Assembly (NCBI RefSeq): GCF_019320115.1
Contig: NC_089584.1
Location: forward strand, 54,247,633 to 54,311,632
Direction of reading: 5' to 3'
DNA: 64,000 nt
Source: Miscanthus floridulus
Taxonomy: Eukaryota > Streptophyta > Magnoliopsida > Poales > Poaceae
The notes below the pieces were generated by a model. The model was not told the DNA's origin and ran no database searches. It saw only the letters and a program-made list of their open reading frames with translations. The position numbers and the translations under genes are program-made. Of this stretch, positions 43,535 through 56,526 are shown piece by piece. Position 1 is the first letter of the stretch. Each line of letters starts with the position of its first letter.

Positions 43535-43911
43535 GCCTGGGCTGCGAGGCCTTCTTCCTCATTTCCTTTTTCTGTTTTCTTTTACTTCTTCCTTGATTTG
43601 ATTTCAAATTTGTTTGGTATTTTGAATTCAAAATGGGTGCACCTAAATTTATTGGAGTTGTTAAGCATATCATAACTCAAATGGAAATCCAAATCACATT
43701 TCGAATTAACAAAGCATGCAATACTTTATTGTTAGAATTTAAATAAAGCAATTAACTAAGACATGCCATGCTTATGTGTTAACTTGGGTTGGGGTTAGAC
43801 CTAATGCATCTCTTAGGTTGGGTTACTATATATGACACTCATCATCACATGGGAGTTCTATGAAAATTTTGTAGTTGGTATTTTTGGTGTATGGATTTTT
43901 GGGTTGTTACA
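43535..43911 (-). repeat. Truncated Tekay 3' LTR fragment at the duplication junction
   Basis: The last 377 bases (plus orientation) of the LTR, ending GGGTTGTTACA. It starts abruptly at GCCTGGGCTGCG, matching 21,321 and 32,140. It mixes bases diagnostic of the two block-1 LTRs (CCTTTTTCTG as in the 5' LTR, GTTCTATGAAAA as in the 3' LTR). Confidence 0.9.
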
Positions 43912-43927
43912 GTCCTCCCCCTTAACA
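43912..43927 (-). other. Polypurine tract, second Tekay copy
   Basis: Same tract as at 21,703-21,718, directly inside the LTR fragment. Confidence 0.8.
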
Positions 43928-43944
43928 GAATCTCGTCCCCGAGA

Positions 43945-46900
43945 TTAAAGCGTAACGTACTCTTCGAAGAGGAGGAATATATCGTAGCCAAGGTGTCAAA
44001 ACTTTTTTCCCATGTTGCTTCTCTCTCAATATGATTACTCCATTGAACCTTGCACATAGGAATAGTCTTGCTACGGGTCTCTTTGGTATCTCTGTCCAGA
44101 ATTCTGATAGGATGTTCTTTATACTCAAGTGTATCTTGAATGTCAAGTGCACCAGTTGGGACTGCTTCATTGGGTACTCTTAAACATTTGCATAGCTGGG
44201 ATACATGAAATACGGGATGTACACCCGTCAATTCCTTAGGTAACTCAAGTTTGTAGGCGAGCTTTCCAATTCTCTTGCAAATCTTGTATGGGCCAACAAA
44301 TCTAGGGGCAAGCTTGCCTTTCACATGGAATCTGACCGTTCCACATAGTGGGGATACCTTGAGATAGACGAAGTCCCCCACATTGAACTTCAGTCTCTTC
44401 TTCTTTTGTCAGCATAGCTCCTGTATCGACTTCGAGCAATTCTCAAATTCTCTCTTACCTGAGCAACTCCTTCTTTTGCATCTTGAATCTTAGCGGAGTC
44501 AAAGAATGATCTTTCTCCCGGTTGGGACCACATCAAGGGTGTCTTACAAGGTCTACCATACAGAGCTTCAAATGGTGACATCTTGATACTGGCTTGGTAG
44601 CTGTTGTTGTAAGAGAACTCTACATAGGGTAGGCATTTCTCCCAATCAGAGTCGTAATTTAGTACACTAGCGCGAAGCATGTCTTCTAAGATCTGATTTA
44701 CTCATTCTATCTATCCATCTATTTGTGGGTGGTAAGCGGTACTGAAATCAAGTTTGGTTCCAATAGACTTGTGTAGAGCTTCCTAGAATTGGGACACAAA
44801 TTGAGGACCATGATCAGATACAATACTAGAGGGAGCTCCATGCAGTCTGAGAATATGCTCAACATATAGATATGCTAATTTTTCAGCATTGGTCTTGGTC
44901 TTTACTGGTACAAAGTGAGTAATCTTGGTCAAGCGATCAATAATCACCCAGATGGAATCATTGCCTTTCTGTGTACGGGGCAATCCAACTATGAAATCCA
45001 TGGATATGCTCTCCCACTTCCACTCGAGGACGTCAAGAGGCTTTAGCAAACCTGCAGGCCTTTGATGTTCAGCCTTGACTCTATTACAGGTGTCACATCG
45101 TGCCACATGTCCTGCAATGTCTATCTTCATGCCTTTCCACCAAAAGTGTTTCTTCAAATCTTGATACATTTTTGAACCTCCAGGGTGAATATAGTACTTA
45201 GAGTCGTGAGCTTCTGACAGAATTTCCTCTCATAGCACTGGGTCAAATGGAACACAGATTCTGTTCTTGAACTAGATGGTTCCTTGTTCATCTTCATGGT
45301 GGTTGGTCTTGTAGCCTAGTTTCACCAGACCACGGAGATATTCAATCTCTTCACAACTTTTCCGAGCTTGACAGATGCAATCAGTGAGATCATCACTATA
45401 TGCAGAGCTCATTCAACAAGTCATGCGATAGTATCTCAAGTTGGAAATCTTCAATCTCTTCCTTGAGCTTAGGTGGTACGGATTCAGTGATCAAAGTGTG
45501 ATAGTAGCTCTTACGGCTAAGGGCATCTGCGACTACATTAGCTTTTCCTGGATGATAGTGAATTTCTAGGTCATAGTCCTTGATCAACTCAAGCCATCGG
45601 TGTTGCCTCATATTCAAATCTTCTTGAGTGAAAAAGTACTTCAAGCTCTTATGATCGGTGTAGATGTCACACTTGTTGCCTATCAAGTAGTGTCTCTAGA
45701 TCTTCAAGGCATGCATAACTGCTGCTAACTCCAGATCATGGGTTGGGTAATGATTCTCGTGTTCTTTTAACTGTCAAGAAGCATAAGCTATCACTCTTCC
45801 ATCTTGCATCAACACACAACCGAGTCCTTGACGAGATGCATCACAATAGACTACGAAATCTTTGCTGACATCAGGCAATGATAGCACAGGAGTTGTGGTA
45901 AGCTTCAGTTTTAGTTCCTAGAAGCTTTGCTCGCACGCGGGCGTCCATTCAAACTCCTTAGTCTTCTTTAGAAGGTTGGTCATTGGATGGGCTATCTTGG
46001 AGAAGTTCTCAATGAATCGGCGATAATATCCAGCCAATCCCAAGAAACTTCTGACTTCTATCACATTGCGGGGTCGATCCCATTCTTTCACAGCTTCAAT
46101 CTTGGCTGGATCAACTGCGACACCCTTAGCTGATAGTACGTGGCCTAAGAAGGCAACTTCCTGTAGTCAAAACTCACATTTACTGAACTTTGCATATAGC
46201 TGATGTTGGCCTAGTTCTCAAGCACGGTTCTCAGATGATGTCATGTTCTTCAGCGGTGGTTGAATAGACAAGGATGTCATCAATGAATACCACCACGAAC
46301 TTATCCAGTTCATCCATGAAAACTTTATTCATCATGTTCATGAAGTATGCAGGAGCATTCATGAGTCCAAAGGACACCACAGTGAACTCAAACTGCCCAT
46401 ACCTAGTCACAAAAGCTGTCTTCGGGATATCACTTTCTCGAATCTTCATCTGATGATAGCCAGATCTGAGATCAATCTTGGAGAAATACTTGGCACCTCA
46501 AAGCTGATCTAACAGATCATCAATCCTTGGTAGGGGGTAGTTCTTGACGGTAACTGCATTCAAGTTCCGGTAATCAATGCACATTCTCATTGAGCCGTCC
46601 TTTTTCTTGACAAACAGAACAGGGGATCCCCAAGGTGAAGCACTGGGCCTAATATATCCCTTCGAGATGAGCTCATCAAGTTGTTTCTTGAGCTCAGTCA
46701 GTTCATCAACTAACATGCGATAGGGTCTCTTGGCAATGGGTCCTATTCCGGCAAAAGATCAATGATGAACTCTACATCACGGTCTGGTGGCATACCCGGT
46801 AATTCTTCAAGGAATACATTAGGATAGTCTCTAACTACTGGCACATCATGAACTGTCTCTCCTCTTTTTATGATTCTGAACTTGCTTTAAGGGCACACAG

Positions 46901-47387
46901 GATAGAGGTGGACTTTCCAGACTGGGGTTCACATCTAATGACTTGGCCTGATGGGTGGGTCACTTGGACATATCTAGATGAACATGATTGATACCTCGGT
47001 GAATGGTTAACCAATCCATACCTAAGATGACATCTAAGTTAGTGGAAGGTAAAAGGGTTAGGTCGGCTTTAAAGACAAGACCCTCAATGGTAAGACTCAC
47101 TCCCTTACCGATGTGGGTGCATTTTAGGTCTCCTAACGGTGAACTGGTGATGATAGGCTTTTCACGTGGGGTTACAAGTAGGTCATGTTCTCGTGCAAAC
47201 TTGGATGACATGTATGAACAAGTTGCTCAGAGTCGAATAGAACTGATGCAATGTTGCCATTAACTAAAAACATACCATACACCATGTCAGGGGCAGCTTG
47301 TGCTTCTCGACGTCTAGATGGTTGAGACGACCATGGGTAGCAAATCCCTTGAACTAAGACTTCTGAGCAGTTGAGTTTTGTGGGCAC
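43945..47387 (-). pseudogene. Tekay-type pol, second copy
   Basis: A duplicate of 21,736-25,185 with the same nonsense codons and the same protease, RT, RNase H, integrase and chromodomain motifs. Extra small deletions break the frame: near 43,990-44,010 in the chromodomain, near 44,390 in the integrase C-terminus, near 46,215 and 46,240 close to the RT catalytic region, near 46,540, near 46,750 and near 47,228 in the protease. None of these is in the first copy. Confidence 0.9.
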
Positions 47388-47391
47388 TCAG

Positions 47392-48569
47392 CGGCTTTGT
47401 GACCTGGTTGGCCACAAGCAAAGCTGGTGAAAGGCGTACCGCCTATAGGGGTTGGCGCGGTTGCCTTCTAGTTTCTAGTGCTTAGCGCGGAGCGGTTCTG
47501 TGTTGGGTGTTCATTCGCAGAGCGGGGACGATTGAAATGGTCCTGAGTGTAGTGGTTCTGCGCATAACGGTTCCGGGTGTAACGATCCTGAGCAGGGCAG
47601 GAGTATTTGGCGGTGTAACCTCCACTACCCTACTCGATCCAGGGTTGTCATCCTAGTTGTGGCAGGAGTGCTCCCTAGATGGTGCATCTCTATGGAACCT
47701 CTTGCGATCACGTCCATGGAAGGACTCCTCAGGCTTACGCTTCCTCTCCCTGTACTCTCTCTAGCTTCAGCATGGTCCTTCTTAATCTAGATGCAGCGAT
47801 CCACCAGAGCACGCAATGTGTTACTCTCAATACCGCCAAACTTCAGCTTGATGTGCGGGTTAAGTCCCTTGTGGTAATAGTACAGCTTCTCTTTCTCCAA
47901 GTTCACAACATAGGGAGGCACATAGTGTAGAAGGTTAGTGAAACGGGTAGTGTACTCAGTCACCCTATCCTTTCCCATCTTGATGTTGTGGAACTCCTCA
48001 GCTTTGGCCTCCATGATACCCTTGGGAATGTGGTACTCAGTGAATGCTTTAGCGAACTCATCCCATGAGATGTGGGTAGGGTCCTCATGGGAATCACTAA
48101 AACTGTCCCACCAGGCACGTGCTGCACCATGAGCTGGTGTGTGGCAGCTCCAACACACTCATCATTAGTGAAAGTAGTGAGGTCAAGCTTCTTCTCCATT
48201 TCCTTGAGTCAGTCATCGGCTACAAGCGGGTCAGGGTCGGTGCCATCATAGGTAGGTGGCCTTAGCTTCAGAAATCCCTCTAGCTTCCTTGGAAGTCGTT
48301 CTGCTGACCCCCTGGTGATGGTTTGCTCCTTCAACAAGAGCTGCAAGAAGCTAGGTCTGTTGTGCCATCACTTCTGCTAGGTTCAGTGGTGGTGGTGGAG
48401 GAATGTTCTCTTAGGCGGTGGAGTATTCTCCAGGTGGAAAGGTATCCCTCCTCGTCCACAGCCATGGCCACGACCATAGTTGTTGCCACCACGTCCCCCA
48501 TTAGGTTCAACTGGTTCAGGGGGGTGCACGTCCTTGATTCATTAGGCGATTAGAACGGCGGTTCGGCAT
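47392..48569 (-). pseudogene. Tekay-type gag, second copy
   Basis: A duplicate of 25,190-26,375 with the same stops and the same Cys-to-Ser change in the zinc knuckle, plus additional 1-2 base deletions (near 47,628, 47,757, 48,127, 48,290, 48,310, 48,410 and 48,520). Confidence 0.85.
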
Positions 48570-48876
48570 CTACAACGCGGATCATAGAGAGTTTAGTGCT
48601 TGTGCCATAAGTGCTTATAATTCAATATGATTACATGATTTTGACGATTTAAAGAGAAACATTTATGCTATCCAACACTCTACAAAGAAGCAATAAGATT
48701 CATAAAGATGCAATAAGATCCAAAACTTCATTACATGGTTTCATTAATAGCATCATCTCCAGTAGCTACACTTAAAGACGTGCGAGAATCATACTATGCA
48801 TAATGTCTCATAATACATCTCATAAGGGTACATCTACAGAAGCTACTGACATGACTCATGACCACGTAGGGTCATT

Positions 48877-50083
48877 CTACTCTAACTCATATACCGTGGG
48901 GGATACGACTTCTCGATCTCAATCTCCTCGTTAGACTTGTGAAGTCGGGACAGGTACTTCAAGGCCTCGGTGAGCTCCTCAGTAGGCTTGGCTCCCGTAG
49001 GGTAGGGTAGGCGTCTAGGTTGAGGTGAGTTGGGGCTAACTCAAACTCCTCTATCCTAGGCTTCGTCTTGCTGCGAACCTCCTTGGGTAGCTGATCTCAC
49101 AACCCTTCATCTCCCTGAGGCACTTCCTGTCAGACTTCTACCAAGCCTGCCATGTCCTCTCACACTTGTCTATAGGTACTCGGTCTGCCTGAGTGCCTCG
49201 ATCAGGTGACTGGTTGCGAACGGCCTTCTTCCTGAACTCCTCTAGCTCTTGAGTCAGGGTCTTGTTCCGAGATTAGATCTTTAGCATATCAATCCCTTGG
49301 ATCTCTCTCTATCTCCTCTACGGTTGAACTCAGCCTTCTTGTCATCCAACTCACTCTGCAACTCCAAAACCTTGCTGTCAAGGTAGCAGTTCCGGTTGCC
49401 TAGGTCGGCTGCTTTGTTGTAAGTCAGTGACCTTGGCTCTGGTCCTCCTCACGACGGTTGAGCTCGTCCTAGCTTGGCAACTGTCTCCAGTAGACTAGCT
49501 CGCTCCTGTGCTCCCTACGAGTCTTGCTCTTGGTACTCCACCGGAGGGCCTGGTCCGACTCCTCTACTAGCTGGGTCATGTACCTGTCCTGCTCTAGTAG
49601 GTGAATAGCTAAGACATGAAGGCATCTATCCTCCTCGACAAGGATAACTCTGCTGCTACGAAACTCTGCTCACTAGGGGTAAGGCTGAGGTCGAGGGCCT
49701 GGGAGTGGAAGTAGATAGAACTCTGTCGTCTTCAGGTGTCGTAGTGGTCCTCATGCACTTACGAAGTGCCTTGTGTGAGATAGCCACAATCCCTCCTCGA
49801 CTGTGTCCTCTATAGTCAACTCAGTGAAAGCTGGGACAGAAGGTAAGGTAGTGCTAGCTAGGAACTCCACTGAGGTGACAATCGGTCCTTCGATTCCTCC
49901 TTCCTTAGCTGGCTTCCCAGTGCAGGTGACCTTGATAAGCTCGTCGGGGACACCTAACGTGACGAGAACTCGGTAGAGGGTCTGTGCAAAACCCCTGAGC
50001 TCACGTAGGTCAAAGGTAAGCTTGGCATGGTCCAAAGGTAGCGGTCCTAGTGGTGGCCAGTCGACATTCATTGCCATCTGCAT
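48877..50083 (-). pseudogene. Accessory coiled-coil ORF, second Tekay copy
   Basis: A duplicate of 26,690-27,918. It has many small deletions, but near 49,705 it keeps 5 bases (GTGGA) that are missing from the first copy near 27,540, so the two copies do not carry the same frame break there. The N-terminal 100 codons (50,083 to about 49,790) are unchanged. Confidence 0.6.
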
Positions 50084-50228
50084 GTTTCAAGGGGACAGGT
50101 GTTAGCAGGTCAATAGTAGATAAGCCTTGCATAAAATTAAATGCAGGGTCGATATATAACCGAAAGAAGGGCTGTTTACGTCCTATTCTATCGTCCATTT
50201 CTAAGGGTTTCGTCCTAACGTCGAATAT

Positions 50229-50241
50229 GGCTCTGATACCA
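50229..50241 (-). other. Primer-binding site, second Tekay copy
   Basis: TGGTATCAGAGCC on the minus strand, identical to 28,064-28,076. Confidence 0.9.
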
Positions 50242-50243
50242 AC

Positions 50244-53200
50244 TGAAACGACCCCAATTTCCGCGAAGGGAAATCCACAGTGTCGAAGTGTAATAAGATC
50301 ATTATAGATCATATTACCCAAATTCCAATCAAATATCACATCCATACAACGAAATTATCAGAGTACAAATAGTACGGAATTACATAATTTATTACATCGC
50401 CGCATTGGCAAAATCAAAAGTAACATTCATTCAGAACAGCTTGAAGATAAGATCGCCAAACTCGAGCATAGGCACGAACCCCTCATCCGTCAAACTCCTC
50501 GGAGCTAAAACTCTTCAAGAGAACCTGTGTGCTAAAATTTATCAGTACGATTTGTACTGGCCACTCCCAACCCTATGAGCATTGCTTTATGGAAATTGGA
50601 TGCAAGTTGGGTATAAGCAAACTGAACCTATAAGGCTGGGGTTTCCTATGCATTAGCATATTAGTAAACAATAATATTTTGTCAAGTTTTAACACCATTC
50701 CCACACACATTCCACTCCATTCCCTTTTCTGAGCCAGGTTTTGATCCTAGGATCGACATACCACCTTCTCCATACCATCACCATACCATACCATCGCTCA
50801 GTTGACGGGCCAACTCCCTCTCGGCACTGTCTCAAGGCCTGTAGCCCCTGGCTATGACCGACACTCTCTAACGGGGGAAGAAGAGAAGGACTCGTCTCAC
50901 TATCTAGTTTAAGTGAAACCCAGGAAAGGTCCATAGCCGACAAGTTGGCACATGTATCGATCGATCAACCATACACTCTGCAGAGGTTTTACATAACCAC
51001 AAGATCCGCCTTCCTCGCTGACCATCGTCAACTAGGCTGATTCCGACTGCTTGCTAGCCTAGGACAATGCCACTCTACCATTCAGCCCTGGTTCACCCCA
51101 AGTCAAGTCTGGGGTGGCTGAAACTGTGAGTCATGAGCCGGGTCCACAAGGCCTCCATGAAGTCTCGGAAGGGTGTGGGGGAAATCCTCCGCGCCCCGTA
51201 CCTCCTTACACTGTCCGCTATCAACCTAGCAGTAGTGGCAATATCCTACCAAGTAGTCCAGCCATCCCGCACCATATAGGGCGAGTGGTACGTAAGGCTT
51301 CCCGGTGAATCTGAGTACTAGTAAGTCCTTAGGGGTGACAAGCCAGAATGTCTCCATCAGGGCTTCCATTTACCGTGCCACCACAGCACCTCCATCCTGG
51401 GCTCCACCCGTCACAGGTTCACACCTAGGTCCACCTCATATACCATTGACCCACCATAGGTATCCATTTCTAGGGGTGCTGAGGTAGCATCCCATAGCAA
51501 GACTCACCCTAGGCTCGTCGTATACTCCAACTTGGTCGACACAACCCTCACCCTCCACACACCCAAGTCACACATGTAGCACTCTCCCCATAGTCTAGGT
51601 AACACCAGTTACCACGCACATAGTATAAGTGTAGTAGAAGTATAAGTAATGAAATATATAGCAGTAAGCGTGTGTCTAGCCTAATAGCAGGGTATGCAGG
51701 GGTAAGGTTGCATCAAGGTCAAGGCTTTCAAGCAAGCATACTACCATGCAAGTCCTATCATAATATGACTGTAGCAGTAAAGTAAAGCGATAGCAGTTCT
51801 ATTTTAGCCATGCGTAATAGGTGCTATGAGATTGGGTGGGATGTGGCACCTTCAGTGTAGTTGTCTCCGTTCTCCTCATGGTACTCACAGTCCTCGTCTG
51901 TCAGGTTCTCCTCCGAGTCTGCAACGTTTGCATTATAGTCGCGTTAGCGCGTCTATAGAGTAGCACAAGAAGCAATGAAAATTCAAAAGAGTCAAATGCA
52001 CTCAAACATGAGTTCATTGCGTAGAGCTTGATTTTAGATGAATTTTGGTCCTGGTCTCATATTTTTCTGAGGTCGTATGAATTAGTTATGAATTCCTGAA
52101 GTTTAAATCCTTTCTAAAATTGAATAAAGGCTGAATTAATCCTGGGCTGACACGTGTTATGGTGTCACTGGTCAACGTGGCATGCTAACGTCAGCATGGC
52201 GTTAGCATGACGTCATCGTCTCGGTTCCAAGCTGATAGGTGGGTCTAGGGGCTCTTGGGTCGCAGACATGTGGGTCCCTCGTGACGTCATCATGATGTCA
52301 GCATCTGACGTGTGGGTCTAGCATGTCTGTGCTGCTGACATGTGGGGCCAGGTCAACGGTCAATACGTGCCAGGTCTCAAATGGGCCTTGGTGGGCTTTG
52401 GTCGGGCCGGTGTGGGCCGAGCTGGTTCGAACACGTGGCGTGCTGTGGCGCAGCCACGTCACGGCCGTGGGCTCTTATTGGGCTTCGTCCATAGCACAGC
52501 TCACATCGTGTGGCTCACGGTGGACCAGCGCTCCTAGTCCATGGTCCTAAGGTAGGGTCCATGGTGGACCAAGCCCATCGTCATTTCTCCTCAGCTCGGC
52601 TCATGTGCACCGGGTGCAGGGCTGCGCTGCTCACCTTGCCCCATCTCCTCTGTTTCTTCCATGGCACGCTCCTGCCGGCGATGTGCTCACCGACGAGCTC
52701 CCACAATGGCTCAGGCATCCAATTGAGGTGGGGAAAAGCCTCCCTGTGCCATGGCGACTGTAATGGTGAAGTTAGGGCGACGGATGGTGCATCCTGAGTC
52801 ACTAGTCACGATGATCGGCGGCTTGAGCACAACCAGCGTGCGGGAATGGCGTGGGTGCAGCGGCATTGGCCAGCTCTATGGTGTGCATGGGCGTCACAAT
52901 GCTCCAGCGAGCATGTTGGGTAGGTCGAGGGGTCCTCCAGGGCCTCCAGTGGCTTTGGCCATGGCAGACGGCCTTTCGATCATGTCGGCAGCATCGGTGT
53001 GGTGGCTATGGCCTCGGAGGGCGTCACAATGGGGCGTGTAGGCTCCTACAGATCTATGTGGACATGGTGACGGCATCCAGAGCTCAGGGCAGGACCTCCA
53101 GTTTCCAGGTGGTCGGTAGGGTCTTCCCGGCGGCCACGGCGACATGGTGACGACAGAGAGGCACACGGGTCACTACGGGCTCCTACAGGGTGGTCATGGT

Positions 53201-54686
53201 GTGCACGTGAGTTACCCGTGGCTTCAGCGAACGGAACGGGCAAGTCAAGGAGGTGCTAGGCTCTCCCATCGGTACTAGCCACGGTAATTGGTGCTCGGAC
53301 CGGTGGTCAGGTGCTCGGACCAGTGGTCGGGTGCTCGGACCAGTGGTCTGGTGCTCAGACCAGTGGTCTGGTGCTCGAACCAGTGGTCAGGTGCTTGGAC
53401 CTGTGGTCTGGTGCTCGGACTGGTGGCTGCGTCATGGCGGCGGTGTTGTGAGCGCAGCATGCGTGCTCGGCTACAGCGTCCGGGGAACCTAGAGAGGCCT
53501 ATAGCGTCCAAGGGCTCAGGGATGGTCACGATCAATGTGAGTGTGTTGTGGTAGTGTGCCTAGAGGCCGGGGATGGCCTTGGCCTATGTGCTCACGGTAT
53601 GGAGCGCCATGGCCGGAGTAGCAAGGTCCAGTGGCAAGCAGGGAATGAGCCGGGGCTCACCGTGGGTGCTATGGAAGAAAGGATGGCGGTGCAGTGTCGA
53701 GTTGCGGCCGTGTAGCCCTAGAAGCAGTGCCATGCAGCGCTGATCCACGATCGTGATGACGACGACGGCGTCGCCCTCGGCCCCGGCGACTTTGGTAGTG
53801 CGCGGGGGCTCCGATCCTCCTCTCACGATCCCTTCACGGCCCTCTTCTCTCAGTGTGGTGCGGCTGTTGGGCCACCAAGCAGTGGCGGAGGCTGAGGGAG
53901 AAACTAGGGCGCTGGGCGTGAGCGGCGTGCGGGCTGGCTTTATAGCCGAGCGCCATGCCTCCCATGGCGGATGGCATCATGCGGTGGAGGCATGTGCATC
54001 GCATCAGATGGTGGTGCGAGGTTGCGTGGGCACGGCGCAAGGGGACAGGGTCATGCCCCGGGCGTGATCCCCTGGCCCGCCCCTGCCATAACTGTCGGGC
54101 ACGGGTCGCGTAGGCGGTTGAGGCGTGGGTGAGGAAGACGACACTATAGACGGGGGTGGCTGACATGCGGGTCTAGCGAGCAGCGGCTGCGAGCGAGGCA
54201 GACGGGTGCGTGGGCGATGCGTTGGGCCGGCTCATGGGCCACGTACGTGCGCACGCCGGTGCAAGGTGGGCGCGGTTGGGCTGGCTGGGCTGTGAAGCCG
54301 AGCAGCCTGGGCTGCGAGGCCTTCTTCCTCATTTCCTTTTTCTGTTTTCTTTTACTTCTTCCTTGATTTGATTTCAAATTTGGTTTGGGTATTTTGAATT
54401 CAAAATGGGTGCACTAAATTTATTGGAGTTGTTAAGCATATCATAACTCAAATGGAAATCCAAATCACATTTCGAATTAACAAAGCATGCAATACTTTAT
54501 TTGTTAGAATTTAAATAAATGCAATTAACTAATGACATGCCATGCTTATGTGTTAACTTGGGTTGGGGTTAGACCTAATGCATCTCTTAGGTTGGGTTAC
54601 TATATATGACACTCATCATCACATGGGAGTTCTAAGAAAATTTTTGTAGTTGGTATTTTTGGTGTATGGATTTTTGGGTTGTTACA
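50244..54686 (-). repeat. 5' LTR of the second Tekay copy (4,443 bp)
   Basis: Same length as 28,079-32,521 and nearly identical: I noticed one extra A near 50,510 and one missing C near 54,072. It contains the minisatellite at 53,290-53,426. The left flank is Tekay interior and the right flank the Sirevirus third ORF, as in the first copy. Confidence 0.93.
53290..53426. repeat. 20 bp minisatellite, second copy
   Basis: Identical in unit number and sequence, as far as I can see, to 31,124-31,260. Confidence 0.88.
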
Positions 54687-55132
54687 TTGGCCTGTTGGCC
54701 CTCCTGAGTCTGCTATGACGGCTGCCCCTCCTGTGTCTCCTGAGCTGGCTGAGGCTCTGCTGGTGGGGGCTGCTGTTGTAACTCCTGCTATGACTCCCCC
54801 TAAGGCTGAGAATCCACAATGGGAAGACGTTGTCCTGCCATCATGACAGTCCTAGGTGGACTACCATGAAGATGCTCAATCTGCTCAAGTCTGCCCTGTG
54901 CCTCTGGTGACAGATGATCTGCAATGACAACTCCACTGCGGGCACCTCCTCTCTTGGCACGCTCTATGGCCTCTGCAACTGCTGCTGCTCTCGCTGTCTC
55001 TACATCAGGGTACTTTCACTTCTTTGATGCAACCTTCTTTGTCGCCTTGCCTTTAGTACCTGCGGGCAAGCGAGGCGGAGGCCTCCGATCATCATCTCTT
55101 GGACCACCACCAACATTCTTGGTGTGGGCCAT
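54687..55132 (-). pseudogene. Sirevirus third ORF N-terminal part, second copy
   Basis: Starts with ATG at 55,132 and matches 32,522-32,967, including the TGA and TAG codons and the Tekay insertion point. Confidence 0.6.
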
Positions 55133-56526
55133 CTGATCTGACTAGAACCACTCCCGCTGACAAGATCAACTGTCCACTGACACTTTCGAGGCTTGGCCTC
55201 GATCTATACTTGTGAGCTTGGCTCCGAGTTGACTATCAACTACCACTGACACCTCAACGGCATCGACTTGCTGCACGATGGAATAGAAGGATATACAAGT
55301 AAATACGGTATATCTAATAGATGCGAAAACCTATGAGCAAGCAATTTATATGCGAAATAGAAGTGAGTGGCTTGCTACCTGATGAACCGGTGATCCTAGA
55401 AGAAGAGAAGCGACCCGCGGGGAACCACTGACTCGGCTAGGGTTAGAGTTCCGACTCAACAAAAATTAGTGACGCAAGCGGTGAATCGACGGCCGAGAGG
55501 ATGAAGGACATGAGCTCGGCGATTAGGGCAAGTGCAATGGCAATGCTGCTGTGGTGGAGCTTGGCTCGGTGAAGGGCGGTGCTGGTAAGGCTTGTGGTGG
55601 CTAGGGCACGGCGCGGCACTAGGAGGCGCTAGCGGTGCGGGAGCAGGCAGCGGCGTGCGCGCGGGCTGGCGGCGGCATGCGTGCGGGCTGGTGGTGGCAT
55701 GCGCGCTAGCGGCTAGAGACGGTGGTTGCGGCGACTCACGACGGCTAGGGCACGGTGAATGCGGGACTAGATAGACGGTGCACGGTTAAATAGGGTGCCC
55801 CCCAAGTTAGAAAAGGAAACAAAGATAAGAGTCCTAATGCCGCACGAAATCTACTGACCGGATGCTCCGGTGGTAGCGACCGGATGCTACCACCCAGCGT
55901 CTGGTCGATTCTAGAGAGGTCCAATTCCTCTGGAATCGTGACCGGATGCGTTTGGTGGACACTGACCAGACATAGCCAAAGTCCGGTCAACTTAGCCTTC
56001 GTCTTCTTCACATGACCAGATGCTGAGACGTCATCTGACCGGACGCTGAAAGGCAGAGTCCGATCACTCCTTTGCAGTGAGTTCACCACCTGTGAACTGA
56101 CCAGACACTGGACTGCAGAGTCCGGTGCAGTGTCCGGACACTCTTTTCTAGCAAATCTTCAATGTTCCTCCATGCTGTCTGTTCCCAATCAAGTCCCAAC
56201 TCAATTAAGATCCAAATAAACACCAATTAGGACTGATGTGAGTGACCTCTCTCAAACCTTCATATTTTTCAAAATATTTTGCCTTAGGCTATAACTCTTT
56301 TAAGAAAATAGGCAATAAGAGGGCAAATGGAACACAATGACAAAACAACATTCATGCATATGCAATACTTGTAAGTAAATCTAGTTGCTTGTCAAGTTTG
56401 ATCCAAGGTTAAGCTTCTTCACACGCTTTTCGGCGGTTATCTTAACCATGTTAGACAAGCCCTATATGCATTATAAAGCATTAAACATGTTGTATATTAC
56501 AATGCAATGCAAGGGACAACACAAGC
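55133..56526. other. Sirevirus spacer, second copy
   Basis: Duplicate of 32,968-34,362 with the same GC-rich tract and the palindromic cluster at about 55,855-56,150. One T-run is two bases shorter near 56,300. Confidence 0.6.
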
